Below, one piece after another: positions 26,201 through 33,756 of a DNA stretch of 64,000 nt. The position numbers were made by a program, and so were the translations under genes. The notes beneath the pieces are model-generated. The model saw only the letters and a program-made list of their open reading frames with translations. It searched no databases and had not been told where the DNA came from. Origin of the DNA: JAXLVB01 sp046329195 (lineage in GTDB: Bacteria > Bacteroidota > Bacteroidia > Cytophagales > Spirosomataceae); contig JAXLVB010000003.1 of assembly GCA_046329195.1 (NCBI GenBank), positions 620,001 to 684,000 of the forward strand, read 5' to 3'. The stretch's first letter is position 1. Every line of letters starts with the position of its first letter.

Positions 26201-26220
26201 AATACTGTTTGGACAGTATT
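26201..26220. promoter_or_regulatory. 20-bp palindromic operator, site 3 of 4, in a divergent promoter
   Basis: AATACTGTTTGGACAGTATT has one mismatch in the left arm. It lies 68 bp upstream of the small gene (minus, start 26132) and 48 bp upstream of the TPR sensor kinase (plus, start 26268), so it could control both and provide feedback on the signalling system. Confidence 0.75.
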
Positions 26221-26267
26221 TTTTAGTAATTTGGCTCAAAATCAGCATACTACCTAACCATTTTTTT

Positions 26268-28157
26268 ATGAAAAAGACAGTTATTTATAGTCTCCTAGCT
26301 ATTTTTTCAATTTTGTATGGCCAAGCTCAGAATAAAGCTAAATTAGATAGTTTAAAACAAGTACTTGCCAAACTCCCCCCCGAAGGTCGCTCATTTGCAA
26401 GTGATACCATGCGGGTGAAGGTGTTGTGTGAGATGGGGCAAGAATATATGAGTTCTGATACTGCTATTACTTTTCTCAAAGAGGCATTAACAATTGCAGA
26501 AAAGGTGAGATGGAAAAATGGGAAAGCGATTGCTTTGAATTTATATGCAAGACGAACAAAAAAGCAAGGGAATTTTATTTTGGCTAATGAACTGGCATAT
26601 AAGGCGTTGGCTTCTGCTGAAGAAGCAAAAAATAAATCAGAAATAGGATTTGCCTACCGAAATCTTGCCGACGCACAGAGTAGTACAAAAAAATATAAAG
26701 AGTCAATAGCGTTTTATAACAAAGCAATTCTCAATTACAAACAAGCTAACAATAAAAGCGGAGTTTTAACTTGCATGAATAATATTGGGTTGGTATATAA
26801 CCATCAAAATGACTTTCTTAATGCTCAAAAGGCCTTTTTTGCAGCATTAAAATTTAATAAAACCGACAAAGTTCCATATTATGATGCTTTACTCTATAAT
26901 AATTTGGCTATGAATTATGAAGATGGAAAACAATACGAAATGGCTCTGCTATATGTAAACAAAGCAATTGAGCTGTATAAAAAATTGGGACCTAAGCATA
27001 ATGAAGATTTAGCAACCAGCTATACTGAAATAGCTTCTATTTATCATAAATTAAAAAAATACAAATTAGCTATTGAATATGTTAACTTATCGGTAGAGAT
27101 TGATAAGGGTTCTTATGATGTAAACCTCAACTATGCCGACAACCTCTTGTATCAGATTTACACGGAGATGTCTAATTATGAAAAAGCTTTTTTTTATTAC
27201 AAGAGAATGGCCGAAAGAAAGGACAGCACAAATAATATAACACTCAATCAGCAATTGAATGCTAATAGAATAGAATATGACAATGATAAACTACTTTTAG
27301 AGGCTGAGAAAAATCAATTTATGCAGCGTTTAATGGCCATAGGCTTAGTTTTTTTTCTATTTTTTATCGGGTTCATTTGGAGGAATAACAATATTCTTCA
27401 ACGGAAAAACAGCCAGATTGAAGAACAAAAAATAAGGCTTGTGGAAGTAAACAATGAGATAGAAGACCTAAACAAAAATTTAGAACAAAAAGTAGAAAAA
27501 CGAACTTCCGAATTGCAAAAGGCTTATGATGAGATAAAAGAAGCAATGCTTAAGGGTCAAACACTTGAACGCAAGCGAGTAGCCACTGAGTTGCACGATA
27601 ATCTAGGAAGTATGCTATCTGGGTTACGATTTCGCTTTCAAGCGTTGAATAGCGATAACTTGACAGATAAAGAGAAAAAAATATATGCGAGCATTATGTC
27701 ATTGATGGGCGATGCATATTCGGAGGTTAGGCTAATTTCACACAATCTATTACCTGCCGAACTCGAAAGCAAAGGTTTGATTGGAGCTTTAGAAAAATTG
27801 GTAGCAGATATCAACCTGCATGAGAAACTGCAAATTCATTTGCAAGTAGATGACCCAGCTATTAAAATTGAGAAAAAAGTACAGCTTGAATTATATAGTA
27901 TCTGTTTGGAGTTAGTAAACAACATTCAGAAACATGCTGAGGCTACTGCAGCGAGCATTAGTTTTTCACACCAAAATAGTCACATTTGTTTAGAAATTGC
28001 AGATAATGGCAAAGGTATAGAAGCCGATTCTTTACTTAAAGGAATGGGTATGAAGAATATCCAGAACCGTATCAATATCATTAGTGGTGATTGGGAAATA
28101 ATTTCACAACCCAATAAAGGTTCTACTTTTACCATAAAAATACCTACTACAGACTAA
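26268..28157 (+). CDS. TPR-containing sensor histidine kinase
   Basis: The 629-aa protein has a signal peptide (MKKTVIYSLLAIFSILYGQAQ). About six TPR repeats span residues 45-320 (such as YNKAILNYKQANNKSG and LAIEYVNLSVEID). One membrane helix (LMAIGLVFFLFFIGFIW) lies near 355-372, then a coiled coil. HisKA_3 has its His in ATELHDNLGSMLSG near 442, and the HATPase has DNGKGIE and GMGMKNIQNRINII. Periplasmic TPRs would sense a protein or peptide ligand. The NarL regulator at 32197-32859 is the likely partner. The gene ends 11 bp inside the convergent synthetase gene, and a shared palindrome lies upstream. A role in sensing the RiPP or its trigger is inference. Confidence 0.9.
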   Translation: MKKTVIYSLLAIFSILYGQAQNKAKLDSLKQVLAKLPPEGRSFASDTMRVKVLCEMGQEYMSSDTAITFLKEALTIAEKVRWKNGKAIALNLYARRTKKQGNFILANELAYKALASAEEAKNKSEIGFAYRNLADAQSSTKKYKESIAFYNKAILNYKQANNKSGVLTCMNNIGLVYNHQNDFLNAQKAFFAALKFNKTDKVPYYDALLYNNLAMNYEDGKQYEMALLYVNKAIELYKKLGPKHNEDLATSYTEIASIYHKLKKYKLAIEYVNLSVEIDKGSYDVNLNYADNLLYQIYTEMSNYEKAFFYYKRMAERKDSTNNITLNQQLNANRIEYDNDKLLLEAEKNQFMQRLMAIGLVFFLFFIGFIWRNNNILQRKNSQIEEQKIRLVEVNNEIEDLNKNLEQKVEKRTSELQKAYDEIKEAMLKGQTLERKRVATELHDNLGSMLSGLRFRFQALNSDNLTDKEKKIYASIMSLMGDAYSEVRLISHNLLPAELESKGLIGALEKLVADINLHEKLQIHLQVDDPAIKIEKKVQLELYSICLELVNNIQKHAEATAASISFSHQNSHICLEIADNGKGIEADSLLKGMGMKNIQNRINIISGDWEIISQPNKGSTFTIKIPTTD

Positions 28158-30465
28158 AAAAGAACAACGAATCTACATCATTTGGATATAGACATCGCAG
28201 ATAAACAAGCCCTAAACCTGCTACACCATCCGCTACACCAGGTACAAAGTTTTGTTCCCTTTTGGCATTGTAAGGAATGATATTCTTAGAAAGAAAACGT
28301 TCATGGATTAGTTCTAAAATCTTATTTACATTATATTGTAAGGGAATCCCTTTGTTTTGTAAGATTGAAGCTAATTCTATATGAAAAAGCAAGGAAAAGC
28401 GAATATCAGAGTTATCTTCCTGTCTATAAGAGACGGGAAAAGGTGGAATTGCAATATCATCTGGAAGCTCTGTTTGTAAAAAAGTTATTACAGCTTGTTC
28501 TTTTTCTAATATTTCATCAAATAAATCCGTTGCAATTTTTGTCGTTAATTCATCAAAAATAGATTGACTTAATAATACTCGTAGTTTATTTATTTTTCTA
28601 GACTTATCCATTACGCCCTTATGCAAATCCTTTATGAAATCTTCTTTTTCTTTGCTAGCTAATATAAAAGTAATGACCAACTCAGGTATAGTATCAGATT
28701 CAAAGTCTAAGGGTTTTTTCCCTTGTATTATTTTACTAAGAATTTGGTTAATAAGATCCTCGAATTTCTTATTTCCTAATTCTTTCTGTATTTTCATCAA
28801 GCCAATTGCACAGCCAGCAAGTCCAGTATCCATGCTTAAATCTGGTTTTTCTGATGCAAGCATTATTCCCACAGATTCACTTAATTTGCTTAGTAAAGTA
28901 TCAATTTTTAATTGAGAATCTTGGATACCTAATAGTTTACAAATTTTTACAATAGCATAAACTATACCTGTTAATCCTTTGTAGAAGCCTATTTCATTTA
29001 TTGGGTTTCTCTCAATTTTATGTATGATTTGATGTACTGAGCTTAGTGCAGCATTGGCAAATATTTTGTATTCACTACTATCTATTGGTTGTTTCACAGC
29101 TATATACGATAGCACTAAGGCAATGCCTGAAGCACCGTCCCAAAGCAAGAGACCAGCATTCTGCTCTAAGAAAAAAACTGTATTATCTTTTGTAGGTTTT
29201 TCAGCAAAATCTGTGCGCCGCCAACTTACTCGGTTAAGTTCTTTGGTCTGAAAAACCTCTCTGCATAGCATATACCCTATAGCCAGAATCGGTTCTTTTA
29301 AATTTTCTGATTGGCTTGAAGCGATTATTGCCCAATCCATATCCCAAAAATTGTTGGAGGGATAGGGAAACCATGAATCTCTATCTAGAAAAGGGCTATG
29401 CGTTTTTATTTTATTGCGTTCAAACTTTTTAAGAATAGCTCTTTTTAGATCTTTTTTCCAATTTCCCACCGGGTTTGGGTTTTTATTCAAGAATTTAAAA
29501 ATTGCCTCATAGACTATTTTACACCTGCTTTCGCCAAAACTCAATCTGAATTCATCGTCAATTTCTTCGGCAAAAGCAAGACCTTGTGCCAGCCTTCGAG
29601 TGAACAAAGGTGTGTCATTCGTACCTTGATACAACAGTTCTGCATCTGCTGCTTTAGTATAAATGTCTAATAACAAAAACCTAAAAACTGGAAAGTATGC
29701 CTGTGGAACATACAATACAGCAAAATCAGCAGACCCATCAAATGGAGTTCCAGTTCCTAAACTTACTAACAATTTAAATTGAAAAGGAATACAAGCATTC
29801 TCTAACGTTTTCAATAAATAATTAATAAATTCTAAAAGTCTAAGTATTTTTTCTTCGGTAACGTCAATATTAAAATAAAATCTTAGTAGTTCTTGTATAG
29901 CAAAGTCACGATAGTCAAAAGGATTATTTAATCCAAAAAAAAAGTAATAATCTAATGGGTTATTATTTTGGGGGTTTTTAAAATCCTCCCACATTGTTCG
30001 TACCTGCAATAAATCTTGTGGTTTAGCTTTATCCCCCCTACTTGATGATACTTTAAAATATTCTCCAGCATTCAACCGCCGATGTTCGTTACCTTTGTAT
30101 GCTACGATTTTGCTATTATCAAATCGGTCATCAAACCAAAACTGCCATCCATCATTAAATAAAAAAGCACTTCGAGCGTTTAATTTTCTAAGCTCTTCTA
30201 TAATAAATACACTTCCCTTTATTGATGGAATTCGTTTTCGTTTATAAACGCCATTGTAGATTTCCTTTTTTTTTATTTCTTTGTTTTTTTCACTCCCTAA
30301 TAAAAACTCGTTCCAATCATTTGGGATTTTTGGTATTGTGACCCTTGGAATTTTTTCTTCAATATTATTCTGAAAAATAATGATATAAGTATCGTTATCG
30401 AAACTTAGGTGTTCAATAGTATTGAGAATGATATCTATATGTTCTTCTAATAAAGTAGCCATCAC
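28147..30465 (-). CDS. Putative lanthipeptide-type synthetase: HopA1-like domain fused to LanC-like domain
   Basis: The 772-aa cytosolic protein has two parts. At about residues 150-350 it resembles the HopA1 effector family (LNNPFDYRDFAIQELLRFYF, IPFQFKLLVS, AVLYVPQAYFPVF, LTRRLAQGLAFAEE-like text, LSFGESRCKIV). At about 420-772 it shows LanC-like helix-barrel turns: LLWDGASGIALVL near 440, YKGLTGIVYAI near 495, DTGLAGCAIGL near 545, ADGVAGLGLVYL near 745. The zinc ligands of canonical LanC (Cys, Cys-His) are not seen. In class V lanthipeptide pathways a kinase, a HopA1-like protein and a LanC-like cyclase work together as separate proteins. Here two are apparently fused, and the kinase gene upstream overlaps by 4 bp. 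Phospho-Ser/Thr elimination and thioether cyclisation are inferred roles. Confidence 0.7.
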   Translation of the reverse strand: MMATLLEEHIDIILNTIEHLSFDNDTYIIIFQNNIEEKIPRVTIPKIPNDWNEFLLGSEKNKEIKKKEIYNGVYKRKRIPSIKGSVFIIEELRKLNARSAFLFNDGWQFWFDDRFDNSKIVAYKGNEHRRLNAGEYFKVSSSRGDKAKPQDLLQVRTMWEDFKNPQNNNPLDYYFFFGLNNPFDYRDFAIQELLRFYFNIDVTEEKILRLLEFINYLLKTLENACIPFQFKLLVSLGTGTPFDGSADFAVLYVPQAYFPVFRFLLLDIYTKAADAELLYQGTNDTPLFTRRLAQGLAFAEEIDDEFRLSFGESRCKIVYEAIFKFLNKNPNPVGNWKKDLKRAILKKFERNKIKTHSPFLDRDSWFPYPSNNFWDMDWAIIASSQSENLKEPILAIGYMLCREVFQTKELNRVSWRRTDFAEKPTKDNTVFFLEQNAGLLLWDGASGIALVLSYIAVKQPIDSSEYKIFANAALSSVHQIIHKIERNPINEIGFYKGLTGIVYAIVKICKLLGIQDSQLKIDTLLSKLSESVGIMLASEKPDLSMDTGLAGCAIGLMKIQKELGNKKFEDLINQILSKIIQGKKPLDFESDTIPELVITFILASKEKEDFIKDLHKGVMDKSRKINKLRVLLSQSIFDELTTKIATDLFDEILEKEQAVITFLQTELPDDIAIPPFPVSYRQEDNSDIRFSLLFHIELASILQNKGIPLQYNVNKILELIHERFLSKNIIPYNAKREQNFVPGVADGVAGLGLVYLRCLYPNDVDSLFFFSL

Positions 30466-31478
30466 ATCTTTTGTTTCAGTTCATTTGCCAAATTAGCAGG
30501 TTTTAAAATAAACTCAATAGATATACTAAACAACCTTTCCATAAAACCATCGTAACGTTTGCTATCTGGATTTTGGTTTAATTGGTATCTTAAATCTATT
30601 AAATATGTTTCTAATAAACCTACTCCCATTTTTTCGACAATTTCTTCAATGGAGTCTTTAGGTTGCTGATAAGCCAACAAAAACTTAGCAAAGTAATCTG
30701 TGAAACTTGATTGACTCATAAACCTTTTTATAACATACTTAAGATAGATTTGATAAAACAGAAATGCAATATCATCTGTAGCCTGCCCCCTACATGCCAT
30801 TTCCCAATCAATTAGTATGGGGGAACTATTTGTTTTTATTAAAATATTTTCAGGTTTTAAGTCCCCATGAATGATATCCTCACCCCTAATTTTTTTCAAA
30901 ACCTTCATTATTTTACTTCTTAGTACCCTATTACATGCTATTTTCTCAAAGAATTTCTGCTCAATTTTAAAGTCTCGGTTTTCTCTCCAATTGGAGTATT
31001 TACTATAATATACCTCATAAAAGAATGAAGATAGCAGTTTGCTGTTTATCTGGGTCGAAAGCTTTTGTAAAGCAGAATGTGTGTTTTTTAGTAACTTACC
31101 TAATTGCTCAAAAATATCATTAAAACTCTCTTTACGCTCATTTGTAGGTGTTAAGTGAGCATAAGCTTCAAATAACCAATCTTTGAGGGTATCTGCATCA
31201 TCTATATAATTATAAAGAAGCAAAGAAGCGTTTTTGTCAAAATATTGCTTTTGTGGAACGGCAGCATTACCCTTTAGAAAATTCAAAATCTTATCCTCTA
31301 CCGGCAATGTATCCCAATGCTTCTGTCCTCTAAAAGGGTTCTTTTTAGCAAAGTATTTCTGCTTTCCTTCAATAACGAAGGTATTATTATGAAAAACCTT
31401 TTGGTTAATTGTAAAATCCTCTATGTCTTCGTCTTTGAAGTTAGTTTTATATAAAGAATATAAAAGATTTCTTCTCAT
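30462..31478 (-). CDS. APH-fold kinase of the putative RiPP pathway
   Basis: The 338-aa protein has the phosphotransferase core of aminoglycoside/homoserine-kinase-like enzymes. The Brenner-type motif is IIHGDLKPENILI near residue 201, and the metal-binding Asp is in LIDWEMACRGQATDD near 222. An N-lobe Lys lies in KQKYFAKKN. No signal peptide is seen. The gene overlaps the synthetase start by four bases and follows the precursor gene, so the pair is co-translated. In class V lanthipeptide clusters the kinase of this fold phosphorylates precursor Ser/Thr before elimination; that role is proposed here. A small-molecule kinase is the main alternative. Confidence 0.8.
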   Translation of the reverse strand: MRRNLLYSLYKTNFKDEDIEDFTINQKVFHNNTFVIEGKQKYFAKKNPFRGQKHWDTLPVEDKILNFLKGNAAVPQKQYFDKNASLLLYNYIDDADTLKDWLFEAYAHLTPTNERKESFNDIFEQLGKLLKNTHSALQKLSTQINSKLLSSFFYEVYYSKYSNWRENRDFKIEQKFFEKIACNRVLRSKIMKVLKKIRGEDIIHGDLKPENILIKTNSSPILIDWEMACRGQATDDIAFLFYQIYLKYVIKRFMSQSSFTDYFAKFLLAYQQPKDSIEEIVEKMGVGLLETYLIDLRYQLNQNPDSKRYDGFMERLFSISIEFILKPANLANELKQKM

Positions 31479-31492
31479 CTCACTATTTTTCT

Positions 31493-31535
31493 AAAAGTAA
31501 TCCTGCAAGCTATGATACAAGCAGGATTACTTTTT
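31493..31535 (-). terminator. Strong hairpin between precursor and enzyme genes (attenuator-like)
   Basis: The arms AAAAGTAATCCTGC (31493-31506) and GCAGGATTACTTTT (31521-31534) pair perfectly over 14 bp around a 14-base loop. It lies in the 69-bp gap between the precursor stop (31548) and the kinase start (31478), in the direction of transcription, followed by a short T-rich run. Partial terminators in this position are common in lantibiotic operons and give more precursor than enzyme mRNA. Confidence 0.75.
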
Positions 31536-31547
31536 GTCTCCTGAAAT

Positions 31548-32126
31548 TTAATTACATCTACCAACCTGAGTACCTCCAGAAGGAGTACCACTGGGGTGGT
31601 CATCTCTTAAAATAACATAAACTTGATCTAAATCTATACCATTTAAAGGAGTTTTATCTGCTCTAGTATACGTTACCTTTTTAGAAAGTGTATTGTTTAA
31701 ATAAAAAATAGTACCGCCATGAGGGAAATAATCTCTCACAAACTTCTCGGCTATGGTATTACCTATCGGATTTTGGTCAATATGTTCAATAGCAATAATT
31801 AGTTTCTTATCTGGATCAGAACCTATCTGAAAACTTTTTGAGATGTTTATGAAAGCACTGTTCTGAGTTAAATATGTTTGATATTTGCCAAGGTCTGTTT
31901 TTATGCCTGGAGGAGCTATCTGGTTGTTAATAGCATTTTCTGTAGTATGTAAGCCTCCTAAATAAACTTCTATAAAACCTTCAGTTTCATCCTTCAGAAA
32001 CCCATAAATGGCTACGACATTACTATAATCAGGAGTTTTTCTGATAGCTTCTCTCTTCTGCAAAGAAGTAGTAGCATCTATGTCTGCAATCGCTTTTTTG
32101 TAATTATCAAGTAAGCCCATAATCAT
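31548..32126 (-). CDS. Putative RiPP precursor with long leader and C-terminal Ser/Thr/Cys core
   Basis: The 192-aa protein starts MIMGLLDNYKKAIADID; an ATG two codons later is also possible. It has no signal peptide or membrane helix. About 170 residues look like a folded, soluble leader domain. The tail is DDHPSGTPSGGTQVGRCN, with Ser179, Thr181, Ser183 and Thr186 ahead of the single Cys of the whole protein (Cys191). This fits a lanthionine-forming core with one possible thioether ring. The gene is first in an operon with the kinase and HopA1/LanC-like genes, has a perfect palindrome 50 bp upstream and a hairpin just after its stop. Precursor function is inferred from context; an accessory protein cannot be excluded. 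Confidence 0.65.
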   Translation of the reverse strand: MIMGLLDNYKKAIADIDATTSLQKREAIRKTPDYSNVVAIYGFLKDETEGFIEVYLGGLHTTENAINNQIAPPGIKTDLGKYQTYLTQNSAFINISKSFQIGSDPDKKLIIAIEHIDQNPIGNTIAEKFVRDYFPHGGTIFYLNNTLSKKVTYTRADKTPLNGIDLDQVYVILRDDHPSGTPSGGTQVGRCN

Positions 32127-32175
32127 TTAGTCTTTAAAGTGTTCAACAAAATTGAAAAGTTAAAATGGTCAAGTC

Positions 32176-32195
32176 AATACTGTCCAGACAGTATT
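32176..32195. promoter_or_regulatory. 20-bp palindromic operator, site 4 of 4 (perfect), upstream of the precursor
   Basis: AATACTGTCCAGACAGTATT is identical to site 2. It begins directly after the response regulator stop codon and ends 50 bp before the precursor start. Between them a TTG at the operator edge and CAATTTTG about 25 bp on resemble a Bacteroidota promoter, so a regulator bound here sits just upstream of the polymerase, as expected for activation. Confidence 0.8.
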
Positions 32196-32196
32196 T

Positions 32197-32859
32197 TTAT
32201 GGTATTTCGGTGAGAAGTTGGTGCTTGAGGGCGTATTTCAAAAGACCTAAAGCACTCCGTACCCCTACTTTTTTTAAGATATTGCTACGATGTGTCTCTA
32301 TGGTAGTAAGGGCAAGGTTGAGGTAGTCGGCTATTTCAGCGTTACTTTTCTCTTGTACAATGAGCCGCAAGATTTCGATTTCTCGCTTGCTCAATACCCC
32401 AATTTCGGACGGATGTTCCTTCCCGTTGTGGGTGTTGGGGTTGGGGAGTTCAGCTAATTTGGCCAACACAGGGTTGCTAAAATACTTTTTGCCGTCCATT
32501 ACTTCTCGGATGGCTTGCGCCAGTTCTTGCTTGTCGGCCTTCTTCACTACATACCCATCTACTCCTACCCGAATGGCTTCTTTGATTAGGTCTGATTCTT
32601 CAGACATGGTCAACATGAGTACTTTCACCTGTGGAAATTTCTCTTTGAGACGGAGTGTCGTATCAATTCCATTGAGCAAGGGCATGTGCAAATCGGCCAA
32701 CACCACGTCAGTAGAATTAGCTTCTAAAAAGGAAAGTACCTGCCAGCCGTTGTTGACAATACCAATCACCTCAAGGTTAGGAATTGTTTCTAACAAAATA
32801 CCGAGGCTTTCGGCTACTACTTGGTGGTCGTCGGCAATCAAGATTTTGGTGGGAAGCAT
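32197..32859 (-). CDS. NarL/LuxR-type response regulator of the RiPP-like locus
   Basis: The 220-aa protein has a receiver domain (ILIADDHQVVAESL with the acidic pair, phosphoacceptor in DVVLADLHMP, VLMLTMSEES, GYVVKKADK) and a LuxR HTH at about residues 150-212 (LSKREIEILRLIVQEKSNAE, TTIETHRSNILKKVGVRSALG). The recognition helix differs from that of the regulator at 11951-12604, fitting the different palindrome family in this region. It lies immediately upstream of the precursor operon on the same strand and near the TPR kinase, its likely partner. Regulation of the four AATACTGTC palindromes is inference. Confidence 0.9.
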   Translation of the reverse strand: MLPTKILIADDHQVVAESLGILLETIPNLEVIGIVNNGWQVLSFLEANSTDVVLADLHMPLLNGIDTTLRLKEKFPQVKVLMLTMSEESDLIKEAIRVGVDGYVVKKADKQELAQAIREVMDGKKYFSNPVLAKLAELPNPNTHNGKEHPSEIGVLSKREIEILRLIVQEKSNAEIADYLNLALTTIETHRSNILKKVGVRSALGLLKYALKHQLLTEIP

Positions 32860-32995
32860 AAGATAATCAAAGAAAGGTAGTTAGGTTTCTAAAAATAGCA
32901 GAATTTATGTATTGCATCCAAACAAAACAGCGAGAACTTTTGGGTACTTACTTATCTTTCAGTTGGTGGTATATGTCTTTCTCACTTTCCTACCG

Positions 32996-33003
32996 TACCT
33001 TTG
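32996..33003 (+). promoter_or_regulatory. Candidate -7 promoter box TACCTTTG
   Basis: TACCTTTG matches the Bacteroidota TAnnTTTG consensus exactly. It lies 25 bp before the ATG at 33028, which supports that start over the ATG at 33001. A clear -33 TTTG at the usual spacing is not seen. Confidence 0.4.
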
Positions 33004-33027
33004 TGGCTTCATCAAGGTGTGTTTTGT

Positions 33028-33555
33028 ATGCGTTCGCAAATGTCTATTGAGTATTTTGTGTGCCGAGTGTGGCGTTTCTTTTCGATAGTGGCTGCTTTGG
33101 CAGCGCTATTTTTTGCTTATACTACCCTTCCCGAATCGGTGTTTGTGGACCATGTCCGCAACAAACCCACCGAGTCGCTCAGCAAAAGTAATGTGTTTTA
33201 TGTGGTAACAGGTTTGTTGTTGATTATCAACGTGTTGATTGGATTTCTGGAAAATGCCTTTGCCCAACTCCCCGACCAACGTCTTTCGTTTTTGACCGCA
33301 ACGGGCTGGAATCAGGTTCGTACCGAACTGAATATGCGCTTTAGCAACTGGCTTCGGTTGTTGCAGGGGGGCATGAATTTCTTTGTAGTACTGACGATTT
33401 ATGCCCTAACCATGGTCAACCTACCTGATACCAAAAAGACCATCAACGACTACCAGTGGATTCTATACGTGGGAGCGTTTGGCCTGATTATCTGGCTCTT
33501 CTGGCTACCTCTTCGGATTCTTTTCCTCAAACCAAAAGTGGTAGTTGGGGTGTAG
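33028..33555 (+). CDS. Four-helix membrane protein of unknown function
   Basis: The protein is about 175 aa from the ATG at 33028; in-frame ATGs at 33001 and 33040 are alternatives. It has hydrophobic segments near residues 8-30 (FFSIVAALAALFFAYTTLP), 55-72 (VTGLLLIINVLIGFLENAF), 110-128 (NFFVVLTIYALTMVNL) and 143-165 (YVGAFGLIIWLFWLPLRIL). The hydrophilic loop between helices 2 and 3 is rich in Arg and Asn. No family is recognised. It is monocistronic and ends at a bidirectional terminator. Confidence 0.75.
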   Translation: MRSQMSIEYFVCRVWRFFSIVAALAALFFAYTTLPESVFVDHVRNKPTESLSKSNVFYVVTGLLLIINVLIGFLENAFAQLPDQRLSFLTATGWNQVRTELNMRFSNWLRLLQGGMNFFVVLTIYALTMVNLPDTKKTINDYQWILYVGAFGLIIWLFWLPLRILFLKPKVVVGV

Positions 33556-33636
33556 TGATTGGTTATTGGTATATTGGTTACTGGTACATTCGTAATTGGT
33601 AGCCGAGCGAAGTCGAGGCTGAGGTACTAATTGAAG

Positions 33637-33692
33637 AAAAAGACGTTCCACTTCTGTGAGTCGTTGACTCGCAGAAGTGGAACGTCTTTTTT
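33637..33692. terminator. Strong bidirectional terminator
   Basis: A stem of about 25 bp (arms beginning AAAAAGACGTTCCACTTCTG and mirrored at 33668-33692) with a three-base loop and a single mismatch has A and T runs at both ends. It separates the plus-strand membrane gene from the minus-strand PAP2/TonB genes. Confidence 0.92.
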
Positions 33693-33756
33693 ATTTTTTT
33701 GACCTTTTAAGGAGTCGAGTAAAAATGTTAAAGTCTTCCCATTTAGAGGGAACCGC

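Noticed and set aside
25496..26220. AATACTGTC palindromes as rho-independent terminators
   Set aside because: They are followed by T runs on the plus strand, but no plus-strand gene ends before any of them, and two copies are identical to the base in distant places. Operators fit better.
28365..29251. Open frames on the plus strand inside the synthetase gene
   Set aside because: They are shadows of the minus-strand gene in A+T-rich DNA, without plausible protein features.
30462..31478. Antibiotic-resistance aminoglycoside phosphotransferase
   Set aside because: The fold motifs fit, but translational coupling to the HopA1/LanC-like gene and the precursor-like gene upstream favour a peptide-modifying role.
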